A DNA stretch of 64,000 nt from Mesorhizobium sp. M1E.F.Ca.ET.045.02.1.1 (GCF_003952485.1 NZ_CP034447.1:3238501-3302500); one strand, 5' to 3'. Shown: positions 25,010 through 34,082, numbered from the stretch's first letter. The notes: a model not told the origin generated them from the sequence alone. Made by a program: numbers and translations.

Positions 25010-26390
25010 TCTGCTTCCCCTTGAGATGGCGGGCGAGGTCGGCGAACGGATCGGCCGAAGCGCGATCCCTCGGCGACTGCGTGAGCGCCTCGTAGATCAG
25101 CGGCACCTGGCGCACGGCGATGTCGAGCTCGGCATCGGCGCCGCCCTGGTAGGCGCCAAGCAGGCGGATATCGCGCGTATCCTCGAAACGCGCGATCATC
25201 GACTTCAACCTGGTCACCAGCAGGCGCTGCTCCGCGCTCCAGGCCTTGTCGGCGAGACGCGAGATCGACGACAGCGGATTTACCGGTGGGTAGCGTCCCT
25301 GCTCGGCGATCGCGCGGTCGAGGACGACATGGCCGTCGAGGATGCCGCGCACCGAATCGGCCACCGGGTCGTTATGATCGTCGCCGTCGACAAGCACCGA
25401 GATGATGGCGGTGATCGAACCTTTGCCCTCTGCGCCTGGTCCCGCGCGCTCGAGCAGCTTGGGCAAATCGGTGAAGACCGAGGCCGGGTAGCCGCGCGCG
25501 ACCGGCGGCTCGCCGGTTCCCGTCGCCACCTCGCGCAGCGCGTGGGCGAAGCGGGTGATCGAATCCAGCACCAGCAGCACGCGATGGCCCTGGTCGCGGA
25601 AATGCTCTGCCACGCACATGGCGGTGTCGGGCGCGCGTCGCCGCATCATGGCGCTCTCGTCACTGGTGGCGACGACGGCGACGGTCTTTGCCATGCTGTC
25701 GGCGCCGATCGTGTCCTCGAGGAATTCGCGCACCTCGCGGCCGCGCTCGCCGATCAGCGCGACGACCACCGTATCGAAGGCCTCGGCGCCGGCGAGCATG
25801 GCAAGCAATGTCGACTTGCCGACGCCGGAGCCGGCGAAGATGCCGAGCCGCTGGCCGAAGCAGAGCGGGGTGAAGATGTCGATCACCCGCACGCCGGTCA
25901 GGAAGCCGGTGCCGACGCGCTGGCGCGACATGGCGCCCGGCGTCAGCGCGCCATCGCCGGCGTTCGGCCTGATCAGCGGCGGGCCACCGTCGATGACGCG
26001 AGTCAAAGCGTCGATGGCACGTCCGCGCCAGGAACCGTGCGGCGCGACGCCAAGCGGACCGCGCCGGAACACGGCGTCGCCGATGCCGGCATCGGCGCTG
26101 CGCTCGAACGGCGCGACCACGACCTCGTCGCGGCCTATTCTGACGATCTCGCCGCGGCGGGTCCCAGCCTTGCCGCGCTGCTCGACGATGTCGCCAAGCC
26201 TCGCGATATCCGAAAGGCCGCGCACCTTATAGTGGGTTGGCGAGATCTCGACGACGCGGCCGCCGCGGCTGAGCACTGTTTGCGGATCGTCGAACCGCCG
26301 CCAGACGCGTTCGAGCGCCGACAGCCTGTCCGCCGAGCCGGCCTCGGCAAGCCTCTCGGGCGCGCGCAGCAGGGACGAGCCGGTCGCCAT
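24990..26390 (-). CDS. fliI: Flagellar export ATPase FliI
   Basis: The 466-residue F1-beta-like ATPase has Walker A GSGVGKST at 187-194, a Walker B region HRVLLVLDSITRFAHALREV, and the specificity stretch DGHVVLDRAIAEQGRYPPVN. It powers unfolding and delivery of export substrates at the cytoplasmic gate. The C-terminus overlaps the next gene by 20 bp. flgF is four bases upstream. Confidence 0.96.
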   Translation of the reverse strand: MATGSSLLRAPERLAEAGSADRLSALERVWRRFDDPQTVLSRGGRVVEISPTHYKVRGLSDIARLGDIVEQRGKAGTRRGEIVRIGRDEVVVAPFERSADAGIGDAVFRRGPLGVAPHGSWRGRAIDALTRVIDGGPPLIRPNAGDGALTPGAMSRQRVGTGFLTGVRVIDIFTPLCFGQRLGIFAGSGVGKSTLLAMLAGAEAFDTVVVALIGERGREVREFLEDTIGADSMAKTVAVVATSDESAMMRRRAPDTAMCVAEHFRDQGHRVLLVLDSITRFAHALREVATGTGEPPVARGYPASVFTDLPKLLERAGPGAEGKGSITAIISVLVDGDDHNDPVADSVRGILDGHVVLDRAIAEQGRYPPVNPLSSISRLADKAWSAEQRLLVTRLKSMIARFEDTRDIRLLGAYQGGADAELDIAVRQVPLIYEALTQSPRDRASADPFADLARHLKGKQNGDQGD

Positions 26391-26394
26391 GCCG

Positions 26395-27117
26395 TTACTT
26401 CGAACCGAGCGTCTTGATCGCGTCGTCGGTGGAGGAAGCGCTCTGCCGGATCAGCGCCGCCGTGTTCTCGAAGGCACGCTGCACCATGATCAGCCGGGTC
26501 ATTTCCAGCACCGGATTGACATTGGATTCTTCCAGAAACCCTTGCGCGACGCCGACGTTGGAGCGGTCGGTGACAGGCTCCGGCGTGCGCGCGGGCACGA
26601 TACCGGAATTGCCGTAACGGACAAAATTGTCGCCGGGGTCGAAATCATAGAGCCCGATGGCGCCGACAAGCTGGTCGTTCTGCCTCAGCGAGCCGTCGGC
26701 GCCGGCCTTTGGCGGGCCGTTGCGCGGATCGAGCTGGATCGGCGCACCGCCGCTGTCCAGCACCGGATAGCCTTCGATCGACATCAGCTCGCCGTTCTCG
26801 TTCATGGAGAAGCGGCCGTCGCGGGTCATCACGGTGCCAACCGGCGTCTCGATGGCGAACCAGGCATCGCCCTGGATGGCGAAGTCGAAAGGATTGCCGG
26901 TTTCGGTCAGCGAGCCATGCGCGGTGGAAAGATAGGTCTTGCCCGAGGAAGCGAAGGAGACCGACTTCGGCCCGGTGCCGGAGACCACGTCCTCGAACTT
27001 CACGCCGGTGGCGCGGAAGCCGATGGTCGAGGCATTGGCGACATTGTCGGCGATGGTGTCGAGGCGGCGCTCGAGCGCAATCTGCGAGGAGAGGGCGACG
27101 TAGAGACTGTCCTGCAT
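26395..27117 (-). CDS. flgF: Proximal rod protein FlgF
   Basis: The 240-residue axial protein starts MQDSLYVALSSQIALERRLD, then TIADNVANASTIGFRATGVK. It ends EMTRLIMVQRAFENTAALIR, the typical paired helix. The length fits FlgF rather than FlgG (262 aa, at 22338). It lies seven bases after the DUF1217 gene. Confidence 0.94.
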   Translation of the reverse strand: MQDSLYVALSSQIALERRLDTIADNVANASTIGFRATGVKFEDVVSGTGPKSVSFASSGKTYLSTAHGSLTETGNPFDFAIQGDAWFAIETPVGTVMTRDGRFSMNENGELMSIEGYPVLDSGGAPIQLDPRNGPPKAGADGSLRQNDQLVGAIGLYDFDPGDNFVRYGNSGIVPARTPEPVTDRSNVGVAQGFLEESNVNPVLEMTRLIMVQRAFENTAALIRQSASSTDDAIKTLGSK

Positions 27118-27124
27118 GGTGTTC

Positions 27125-28252
27125 TCAGAACTTCAGCTTCTGCATGGCCATCATCAGGTCGGTGGAGATGCCCACGGTGATCGGCTGCGCGAAGAGCACG
27201 CTGACCGACGTCACGGCGGTCGAGGTCGGGTTGTTGATCTCGTACATGCTGGTGAAGCGGGTCAGGAACTTGCCGAGTTTCTCGGGGTCGGTGAAATCCG
27301 AGATGTCGAGCTTCTGCTCGAACAACTGCGCCTGCTTGTCGATGTCGGCCGTGGCGAAGGAATCGGGCAGGCCGAGCGCGGTGCGCACCACGCTGGCAAG
27401 CGCGGTGTCGGCGAGCACGTCGTACCAACTGGTGATGCCCGGCGCCTTGCGCTGGAAGTAAAGCGCCAGCCGCACGCCCTCATTGGTCTTGCCGGCGTCT
27501 TCCTCCAGCGTCTGGCGCATGTATTTGTCGACGGTCGGCTGCTGCGCCGGAACGTAGGCGGTGGCGTTCTCGCCGTACTGCTCGAAGTTGAAGGCCGAGG
27601 CCAGCGCCGCATAGGCCGGATCCGTCTGCTTGTTGGCGACGCTGTCGGGGTCGCGCACGCCGCCTTGCAGGACCTGCTTGATGAGATCCTTGTCCTCGGT
27701 GGCCGAATCGAGGCCGAACGCCGCCAGCGCGTAGGTGTAGAGCCGGCTGTTGCCCATCAAGTCGTCGACGGACTTCACCTTGGTGATATTGGCGAGATAA
27801 TAGGTCGTCTCGCCCTTCACATAGTCCGAATTCGGATCAAGACCGGCGATCTGCGCCTGGATGGCGTAGTTCTTCGTCACCAGCTGCTGCGCCTTGTTGT
27901 AGATGGTCGCATCGGCGCCATTGGCGGCGAAGTTGAAGGCGCTGACAAATTCGGCGTAGCGCTTGTCGGTCAGCTTGTTGGCGAAGCTATTGGGATCGGA
28001 AACACCTTCCTTCAGCGCCTTGACCATAAAGGCCTTGGCATAGTCCATGTCCTCCAACCCGTAGGCCTTCATGGCATATTTGAACACGCGGTCATTGTTG
28101 ACGAAATCGTCGATCGATTTCACCTTGGTGATGTTGGCCAGGTAATACTTGGTATCGCGATCAACCGTCGGCTGTTGCTCGATACGGTCGATCGACTTGT
28201 TGATGTCTTTCACGATCAACTGGTAGCTGGTGTAGGTATTGAGCAAGGACAC
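27125..28252 (-). CDS. DUF1217 flagellar-operon protein with internal duplication
   Basis: The 375-residue, mostly helical protein starts MSLLNTYTSYQLIVKDINKS and matches the DUF1217 proteins encoded next to flgF in rhizobia. Residues 35-111 and 150-227 are clear repeats: YYLANITKVKSIDDF against YYLANITKVKSVDDL, then SDPNSFANKLTD against RDPDSVANKQTD. A third, diverged copy may occupy about 255-350. No signal peptide or membrane helix is seen. Helical paired repeats and the absence of a FliD cap gene suggest a structural or export-related part, but the function is unknown. It heads the 14-gene operon. Confidence 0.85.
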   Translation of the reverse strand: MSLLNTYTSYQLIVKDINKSIDRIEQQPTVDRDTKYYLANITKVKSIDDFVNNDRVFKYAMKAYGLEDMDYAKAFMVKALKEGVSDPNSFANKLTDKRYAEFVSAFNFAANGADATIYNKAQQLVTKNYAIQAQIAGLDPNSDYVKGETTYYLANITKVKSVDDLMGNSRLYTYALAAFGLDSATEDKDLIKQVLQGGVRDPDSVANKQTDPAYAALASAFNFEQYGENATAYVPAQQPTVDKYMRQTLEEDAGKTNEGVRLALYFQRKAPGITSWYDVLADTALASVVRTALGLPDSFATADIDKQAQLFEQKLDISDFTDPEKLGKFLTRFTSMYEINNPTSTAVTSVSVLFAQPITVGISTDLMMAMQKLKF

Positions 28253-28392
28253 GCCTCCGGCCGAAGCTATCCCGAAACAATAAGCTCACTTCCTTGCGCG
28301 AAACTGAATCGCGCCCATCGGCTTCGATTCAAGCCTCACACAAGGCACGAGGACTATCCGTGATCACGACGTGATGTGCGGAAGGACCTGTC
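28253..28392. promoter_or_regulatory. Divergent promoter region with a 10-bp palindrome
   Basis: These 140 bp separate the 14-gene minus-strand operon from the motA operon, so at least two promoters must lie here or nearby. The palindrome CGTGATCACG (28359-28368) lies 24 bp upstream of motA and could be a LuxR-type regulator site, given that VisN and VisR are encoded nearby. I could not assign -35/-10 boxes. Confidence 0.45.
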
Positions 28393-29268
28393 GTGGGTAT
28401 TCTGATCGGACTTGTGGTGACGCTTGGTTGCGTTCTCGGCGGCTTCATGGCCATGGGCGGGCACCTGCATGTGCTGATGCAGCCATGGGAAGCGGTGGTC
28501 ATCTGCGGCGCCGCGCTCGGCACCTTCCTCGTCGCCAACCCGATGAAGACGGTCAAGGACACGGGCAAGGGCATTATCGAAGCCTTCAAGCAGGCGGTGC
28601 CCAAGGAACGGGACTACCTGGAGACGCTCGGCGTGCTGCACAGCCTGATGCGCGAACTGCGCTCGAAGTCGCGCAGCGAGGTCGAGGCGCATATCGACAA
28701 TCCGGAAGAATCCGCGATCTTCCAGGCCTTCCCGACCGTCCTGAAGAACCACGATCTGACGAATTTCATCTGCGACTATTGCCGCATCATCATCATCGGC
28801 AATGCACGCTCGCACGAGATCGAGGCGCTGATGGACGAGGAGATCCAGACCATCCGCAGCGACAAGCTGAAGGCCTATCACGCGATGGTCGCGGTCGGCG
28901 ACGGCCTGCCGGCGCTCGGCATCGTCGCCGCAGTGCTCGGCGTGGTGAAGGCGATGGGCGCGCTCGACCAGTCGCCGGAAATCCTCGGCGGGCTGATCGG
29001 CGCCGCGCTTGTCGGAACCTTCCTCGGCATCTTCCTGTCCTATGGCGTGGTCGGCCCGGTCGCCACCAAGATCAAGACGGTTCGCGAGAAGAAGAACCGC
29101 CTCTACATCATCGTCAAGCAGACGCTGCTCGCCTACATGAACGGCGCCTTGCCGCAGGTCGCGATCGAGTTCGGCCGCAAGACCATCTCCTCCTATGAGC
29201 GCCCGACGATCGATGCCGTCGAGCAGAGCACCATGAATACGGGCGTCGCCGAGAAGAAGGCGGCCTGA
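28393..29268 (+). CDS. motA: Flagellar stator protein MotA
   Basis: The 291-residue protein starts at a GTG with GAAGGA upstream and reads [20 protein letters not shown]. It has four transmembrane helices, the cytoplasmic loop with charged residues, and the conserved [20 protein letters not shown] and [17 protein letters not shown] blocks. MotA and MotB form the proton channel that drives rotation. It heads the plus-strand operon. Confidence 0.95.
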   Translation: MGILIGLVVTLGCVLGGFMAMGGHLHVLMQPWEAVVICGAALGTFLVANPMKTVKDTGKGIIEAFKQAVPKERDYLETLGVLHSLMRELRSKSRSEVEAHIDNPEESAIFQAFPTVLKNHDLTNFICDYCRIIIIGNARSHEIEALMDEEIQTIRSDKLKAYHAMVAVGDGLPALGIVAAVLGVVKAMGALDQSPEILGGLIGAALVGTFLGIFLSYGVVGPVATKIKTVREKKNRLYIIVKQTLLAYMNGALPQVAIEFGRKTISSYERPTIDAVEQSTMNTGVAEKKAA

Positions 29269-29270
29269 GC

Positions 29271-29306
29271 ATGCAGAACTTCAGCCAGGGCCGCATGCCG
29301 TCATGA
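29271..29306 (+). other. Possible coupling minicistron between motA and fliM
   Basis: An 11-residue reading frame (MQNFSQGRMPS) starts two bases after the motA stop, and its TGA overlaps the fliM ATG (ATGA). fliM itself has only a weak, distant AGGG. Translation of this frame could deliver ribosomes to fliM. Coincidence is possible. Confidence 0.35.
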
Positions 29307-30238
29307 CCAGTCCGGGCAGTCCGTCGCAAACCCGGGCCTTGATCATCGAGCGTCTCGTCGGCGACAGCGGCGAGGCCGCGCAGGTGATCGGCGTCGGCCG
29401 CGGCATGGCCGAACGCTCGCTGCCGCTGCTGCAGAAAGCCCTTTCCGGCGACCTTGGCGCGCCGGTCACGGTCGACCTGCAAGCGGTGGAAGTGAGTCGT
29501 GTGCCTGATGCGCGCATCCGCGCCGGCGAAACCTTCGCCATGACCATCGTCTCCTCGCCGACCTCGGCCGACGCCATGACGCTGGTCATGGACGCGCCGG
29601 CGATCGCCGTCATGGTCAGCGCTCTGTTCGGCGGCGACCCCGACCAGCCGGTGGCGCCGATCGAGCGCGACCTGTCGCAGATCGAGACTGACGTCGCGAC
29701 CAGCGTCTTCCAGGAGGTCGCAGTGGCGCTGAACGGATCGGACAGGCGCTCCCTAAACCTGCGCCTGACAATCCCCCGGGCGATGTCCGGCAACGAGGCA
29801 AGACGGCGTGTGCTGCGCGATGGCGCGGCAGCCCGCATCGTCTACGGCATTTCGACGCCAACCGACACCGGCACGGTGACGGTGATGATCCCGCAGCGCA
29901 TCCTTCTGGCGGCGCGCGGCGCCACCGCCGCTCAGGGCGACGACCAGACGACGGAATTCGACTGGCGAGCCCGCTTCTCGGAGGAAGTGATGCGCTCGGC
30001 TGTGCGGCTAGAGGCCACCATGCCGCTCGCCCGGCTGACGCTTGGCGATCTCGCGGCCTTGCAGCCCGGCCAGGTGATCGAGTTCGAGGAGAACGCGCAG
30101 TCGCAGGCCAAGCTCAGCGCGCGCGACAAGACGCTGTTTGTCTGCGAGTTCGGCAAGCTCGGTCAGAATTACACGGTCCGCATCCGGCATCCTCACGATG
30201 CCGGGCAGGATTTTATCGACGGACTTATGCCCGGCTGA
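29303..30238 (+). CDS. fliM: Flagellar motor switch protein FliM
   Basis: The 311-residue protein has a CheC-like middle domain (about 35-215) and a C-terminal SpoA domain (about 225-311, MPLARLTLGDLAALQPGQVI). FliM is the middle of the C ring. The N-terminus (MTSPGSPSQTRALIIERLVG) lacks the usual EIDALL CheY-binding motif near residues 5-15, so phospho-CheY contact must differ or use another site. fliN follows after 30 bp. Confidence 0.9.
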   Translation: MTSPGSPSQTRALIIERLVGDSGEAAQVIGVGRGMAERSLPLLQKALSGDLGAPVTVDLQAVEVSRVPDARIRAGETFAMTIVSSPTSADAMTLVMDAPAIAVMVSALFGGDPDQPVAPIERDLSQIETDVATSVFQEVAVALNGSDRRSLNLRLTIPRAMSGNEARRRVLRDGAAARIVYGISTPTDTGTVTVMIPQRILLAARGATAAQGDDQTTEFDWRARFSEEVMRSAVRLEATMPLARLTLGDLAALQPGQVIEFEENAQSQAKLSARDKTLFVCEFGKLGQNYTVRIRHPHDAGQDFIDGLMPG

Positions 30239-30268
30239 GGCCGGACCTGGGATTATTGGAGAAGAGGC

Positions 30269-30649
30269 ATGGCAAAGACCAAGGTGGAAGCCGAACCCGA
30301 TCAGCCGGACGAGCAGCTCGACCGCGCCATCGAGGAACTGCGCGGCGTGCTGCGGGAAGAGGAACAGCGTCCGGACGCCGCCTTCCAGGCAGGCGCCAAT
30401 TCGTCGATCATCATGACGATCCCGGTCGATGTGCAGATCATCCTCGGCAGCACCGAAATGCCGGTGTCGGAGCTGATGGCATTGCAGAAAGGCTCGACCG
30501 TGGCACTCAACCGCCGCATCGGCGAGCCGGTCGACGTGGTCGTCAACGGCCGCAGAATTGCGCGCGGCGAGATCACCGTGCTGGAAAACGATCCGTCGCG
30601 CTTCGGCATCAGGCTCACCGAGATCATCGCCGCGACGAAGAGCGCGTAG
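30269..30649 (+). CDS. fliN: Flagellar motor switch protein FliN
   Basis: The 126-residue protein has a charged N-terminal region and a C-terminal SpoA domain (about 48-122: [40 protein letters not shown]). FliN forms the base of the C ring and helps dock FliH/FliI. TTGGAGAAGAG precedes the ATG, a strong ribosome binding site. Confidence 0.95.
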   Translation: MAKTKVEAEPDQPDEQLDRAIEELRGVLREEEQRPDAAFQAGANSSIIMTIPVDVQIILGSTEMPVSELMALQKGSTVALNRRIGEPVDVVVNGRRIARGEITVLENDPSRFGIRLTEIIAATKSA

Positions 30650-30651
30650 AA

Positions 30652-30693
30652 ATGGACAGCCAGAGCATCCACCGGCCGCGGAGCCAAGCATGA
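30652..30693 (+). other. Possible coupling minicistron between fliN and fliG
   Basis: A 13-residue frame (MDSQSIHRPRSQA) starts two bases after the fliN stop and ends with a TGA that overlaps the fliG start (ATGATG). fliG also has its own GGAG six bases upstream, so coupling is optional here. Confidence 0.3.
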
Positions 30694-31709
30694 TGACGTC
30701 ATTGACGCTGACGCGCCCGCAAAAGGCTGCCGCCATCCTGGTGGCGATGGGCAAGCCCTCGGCCAGCCGGCTGCTCAAATTCTTCAAGCAGGAAGAGCTG
30801 AAGGCGCTGATCGAGGGCGCCCGCCTGCTGCGCACCATCCCGCAAGCCGATCTGGAGCGCATCGTCGCGGAATTCGAGGCCGAGTTCACGGAGGGCGCCG
30901 GCCTGCTCGATTCGGCCGACCGGATGGACACGATCCTCAACGAATCGCTGTCGCCCGAGGAGATGAGCGCCATCATGGGCGACAAGAAACTCGAGCCTGC
31001 TCCCGAGGGACCGCCGCCGATCTGGCCGGATCTCGAGAAGCTCGAGCCCGCGCGCCTCGGGACCTTCCTCGCCGGGGAACATCCGCAGACGGCGGCCATG
31101 GTGTTGTCGAAGCTCGCGTCGCAGGCCGCCGCCAACGTTCTGTTGACGATGGAAAAGCCGATACGCAGCCAGATCATCAAGCGCATGGTGACGATGGCCA
31201 ACATTCCGGACGCAGCGACCAGGATCGTCGAGAGCCAGTTGCGCGCCAGCGTGCTTGCGCAGAAGGCGACCAAGGACACTTCGGCCGGCCAGGAGCGTGT
31301 CGCCAGCGTGCTCAACGAAATGGCCAAGCCCGAGCTCGACGAGCTCATGCAGGATCTGGAAGAGGCCGGCACGCCCGATCTCGCCGGCGTCAAGTCGCGG
31401 TTGTTTGCTTTCGACGACCTGCCGCTGCTTACCCAGAAGGCGCGCGTGCTGCTGTTCGACGGGCTGTCGACCGAGCTCGTCACGCTGGCGCTGCGCGGCG
31501 CGCCCGCGGCGCTCACCGAATCCGTGCTGTCGGCGATCGGCGCACGCTCACGCCGCATGATCGAATCCGAGCTCGGGCAGGGATCGGAAGGCATTGCGCT
31601 GGCCGACATTATGGCGGCGCGCAAAACGATCGCCGTGGCGACCATCCGTCTGTCGCGGCAAGGAGCGTTCGAGCTTCCCTCGACGCAAAGCGCCGCCGAA
31701 GCGGCCTGA
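30690..31709 (+). CDS. fliG: Flagellar motor switch protein FliG
   Basis: The 339-residue protein has the FliG N domain (LTRPQKAAAILVAMGKPSAS), the middle domain with the EHPQT motif (LAGEHPQTAAMVLSKL) and the C domain (SRLFAFDDLPLLTQKARVLL). The C domain contacts MotA. GGAG six bases before ATG 30690 sets the start; an upstream in-frame ATG lies inside fliN. Confidence 0.95.
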   Translation: MMTSLTLTRPQKAAAILVAMGKPSASRLLKFFKQEELKALIEGARLLRTIPQADLERIVAEFEAEFTEGAGLLDSADRMDTILNESLSPEEMSAIMGDKKLEPAPEGPPPIWPDLEKLEPARLGTFLAGEHPQTAAMVLSKLASQAAANVLLTMEKPIRSQIIKRMVTMANIPDAATRIVESQLRASVLAQKATKDTSAGQERVASVLNEMAKPELDELMQDLEEAGTPDLAGVKSRLFAFDDLPLLTQKARVLLFDGLSTELVTLALRGAPAALTESVLSAIGARSRRMIESELGQGSEGIALADIMAARKTIAVATIRLSRQGAFELPSTQSAAEAA

Positions 31710-31733
31710 CGACAGCAATACGGTCGGGTCACC

Positions 31734-32816
31734 ATGGCTGAGGCGGTCGACAAGGATTCCAAAACCGAGGAAGCCACGGAGAAGAAGATCCGCGACACGA
31801 TCGAACAGGGCAAGCTGCCCCATTCGCGCGAGACGGCGATCTTTGCCTCGTTCCTTGCCATTTTGGTGTTCGCGGTTTTTTACGCCAAGGATGCCGTCGT
31901 CGATCTCGGCATGTTCCTGTCGACGTTCCTGGAAAAGCCCGAAGCATGGCCGATGGACACCGAGACCGATGTCATCACGCTCTACGAGCAGGTCCTGATC
32001 GAGATCGGCCGCGCCGTCGTCAGCCTGCTGGTGCTGCTGGTGGTCGCCGGCATCGGTGCCTCGGTGTTCCAGAACATGCCGCAACTCGTCGGCGAGCGGA
32101 TCAGGCCGCAACTGTCGCGCATTTCGATCGCCAAGGGTTGGAGCCGGCTGTTCGGTGTGCAGGGTTTCGTCGAATTCGGCAAGTCGCTGGCCAAGCTTGC
32201 CTTCGCCATCGCCGTGCTCGCCTTCACGCTGTCGGAGGATCATCGCAGGCTGCTTGCCGGCATGATCACCAATCCGGTGTCGTTCGGCATGGTCATCCGC
32301 GGCATCTTTGTCGACATATTGGTGTCGATCGTCTTCGTCATGGGGCTGATCGCGGTCGCCGACATCGTCTGGTCGCGCTTCCACTGGCGGCGCGATCTGC
32401 GCATGACCAAGCAGGAAGTGAAGGACGAGTTGAAGCAATCGGAAGGCGATCCGATCGTGAAGTCGCGCCTGCGCTCGCTGGCGCGCGACCGGGCGCGGCA
32501 GCGCATGATGACGGCGGTGCCACGTGCGACGCTCGTCATCGCCAATCCAACGCACTACTCCATCGCGCTGAAATATGTGCGCGAGGAGGATTCCGCTCCG
32601 GTCGTGCTCGCCAAGGGCCAGGACCTGGTGGCGCTGAAGATCCGCGAAATCGCCAGGGAGCACAACATCCCGATCTTCGAGGACGTGGCGCTTGCCCGCT
32701 CCATGTACAAGCAAGTTTCGGTTGATAGCGTGATCCCGTCGCAATTCTACCAGGCCGTCGCCGAGTTGGTGCGGATCGTCTACTCGAAGAAGGCCGTGCG
32801 CAGAGTACCCTCATGA
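31734..32816 (+). CDS. flhB: Flagellar export gate protein FlhB
   Basis: The 360-residue protein has four transmembrane helices (about 34-52, 93-112, 150-168, 185-210) and a cytoplasmic C-terminal domain. The self-cleavage motif NPTH is at 271-274, flanked by TLVIA and YSIALKY. Cleavage switches export specificity together with FliK. It starts 24 bp after fliG. Confidence 0.96.
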   Translation: MAEAVDKDSKTEEATEKKIRDTIEQGKLPHSRETAIFASFLAILVFAVFYAKDAVVDLGMFLSTFLEKPEAWPMDTETDVITLYEQVLIEIGRAVVSLLVLLVVAGIGASVFQNMPQLVGERIRPQLSRISIAKGWSRLFGVQGFVEFGKSLAKLAFAIAVLAFTLSEDHRRLLAGMITNPVSFGMVIRGIFVDILVSIVFVMGLIAVADIVWSRFHWRRDLRMTKQEVKDELKQSEGDPIVKSRLRSLARDRARQRMMTAVPRATLVIANPTHYSIALKYVREEDSAPVVLAKGQDLVALKIREIAREHNIPIFEDVALARSMYKQVSVDSVIPSQFYQAVAELVRIVYSKKAVRRVPS

Positions 32817-32839
32817 ACGGATGCTGCCTCTATCCATGA
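32813..32839 (+). other. Possible coupling minicistron between flhB and the next gene
   Basis: An 8-residue frame (MNGCCLYP) overlaps the flhB stop (ATGA) at its start and the next gene's ATG (ATGA) at its end. The downstream gene has no visible ribosome binding site, so passing ribosomes along this frame is plausible. Confidence 0.35.
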
Positions 32840-33273
32840 ACCGGCAACCACACGCCAATTCACGCGAGCAGATCGTCGCCAGCGCCATCCAGGATGTAGT
32901 CGGCGAGCTGCGCCTGATCGAGGTCGCCGACTATATCGCCTTCATCCGGCTGGAGCATTTCGCTTGCCTGTCGGACCTGGTGGACTCGGCCGCGGAACTC
33001 TACTTCCAACCGGGCACGCTCAGGCTCGGCCATGGCGGTGAAGCGCATGTCGACTGGAGCGGCAGCCCGCGCATCGTGCTCGATCTGGAGCTTCGGCCGC
33101 GCGGCGTCACCGTCTACTTCCAGCTCACGCTGACCGAGCACGGGGCGTCCGTGGTCGTCAACTACGTGTCTTTCGAGAAGCCGGGCGAGACGCCGGAGCA
33201 CAACACCGCCCTGCTGGAGGGCGCGATCGAGCAGGCCAGCATCCGGAAGACCGAGCCGCTCGCCTATCCTTGA
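32836..33273 (+). CDS. Conserved hypothetical protein downstream of flhB
   Basis: This is a 145-residue soluble protein without signal or membrane segments. The N-terminal part is helical (QIVASAIQDVVGELRLIEVA) and the rest beta-rich (VDWSGSPRIVLDLELRPRGV, TVYFQLTLTEHGASVVVNYV). I do not recognise a family. It is the last gene of the motA-flhB operon and converges with visR. An in-frame ATG five codons upstream (32821) is an alternative start. A motility role is suggested only by its place. Confidence 0.7.
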   Translation: MNRQPHANSREQIVASAIQDVVGELRLIEVADYIAFIRLEHFACLSDLVDSAAELYFQPGTLRLGHGGEAHVDWSGSPRIVLDLELRPRGVTVYFQLTLTEHGASVVVNYVSFEKPGETPEHNTALLEGAIEQASIRKTEPLAYP

Positions 33274-33311
33274 CGACAATTTGGGGCGTGTGGACGCTTG
33301 GCCTGAGCGAG

Positions 33312-34082
33312 CTACTCGATCAGGCCAAGCCGCAGCGCCTTGGCCACCGCCTGGTTGCGGTTGACCGCGTTGAGCTTCTGCGTCGATTGGGTGAGGTACT
33401 GGTTGGCGGTGTGCACCGACAGTTTCAGAAGCTTCGCAATTTCTTCGCTGGTGTTGCCGTTGGCGGTCAGCTTCAGGCATTCGAGCTCGCGCTTGGAGAT
33501 CGCGCGCGTCCTGCCGGTTTCGCCCGGACGGATCCGGGCGACCGCCGCGAACAGCGCAAAGCAGCGCGCGTGGATTTCACAGAGCGTGTCGTCCGACAGC
33601 GTGATGTCGGACCCAAGGAAGACGACCAGCCCGCACTGGCCGCGATCCGCATGCACCGGAAAGGCGATGCCGTTGGTGCCGGGCGCGAGCGGCGCGGTCG
33701 GCTCGGCCCATGCCAGGCTCTCAAGGGGCTGCCGCGAGCCGGCGATGCCGTCATCCGCCCACCAGCGCGGCGTCGTCGAGATGCGGCTGTGGCGCACCAT
33801 ATCCTCGCCGCTGGCGCCCGAGATGAATTTGGTCGTGAGGGCGGTCGACGGATAGTCGGAATCGAAGCAGGCGACCAGGCGGGCGCGCTCCAGCGAAGGG
33901 CTGACGAAGAACAGTCCGAAACCGGAAGCGTTGATGTCGACGGCGATCCAGCGGCAGCGGCGCACGGCATCCGGGATGGTGACCGCCTGATGCGTTTCCG
34001 ATCCAAGCGAGAACGCGCCGAACGGATTGCGCTGGTCGTTGAAAAGGGCGGCTGCGGTCTCTCTGATCTGCGCGTGTTTCAA
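33312..34082 (-). CDS. visR: LuxR-family motility regulator VisR, TTG start
   Basis: The 256-residue protein has an N-terminal ligand/partner-binding region and a C-terminal LuxR HTH (about 195-256, RELECLKLTANGNTSEEIAK, KLSVHTANQYLT). VisN and VisR act as a heterodimer at the top of the rhizobial motility cascade. No ATG exists at a suitable place. A TTG at 34082 overlaps the visN stop (TTGA) and has AGGAG nine bases upstream, so I use it. The longer open frame is a shadow of visN. Confidence 0.87.
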   Translation of the reverse strand: MKHAQIRETAAALFNDQRNPFGAFSLGSETHQAVTIPDAVRRCRWIAVDINASGFGLFFVSPSLERARLVACFDSDYPSTALTTKFISGASGEDMVRHSRISTTPRWWADDGIAGSRQPLESLAWAEPTAPLAPGTNGIAFPVHADRGQCGLVVFLGSDITLSDDTLCEIHARCFALFAAVARIRPGETGRTRAISKRELECLKLTANGNTSEEIAKLLKLSVHTANQYLTQSTQKLNAVNRNQAVAKALRLGLIE

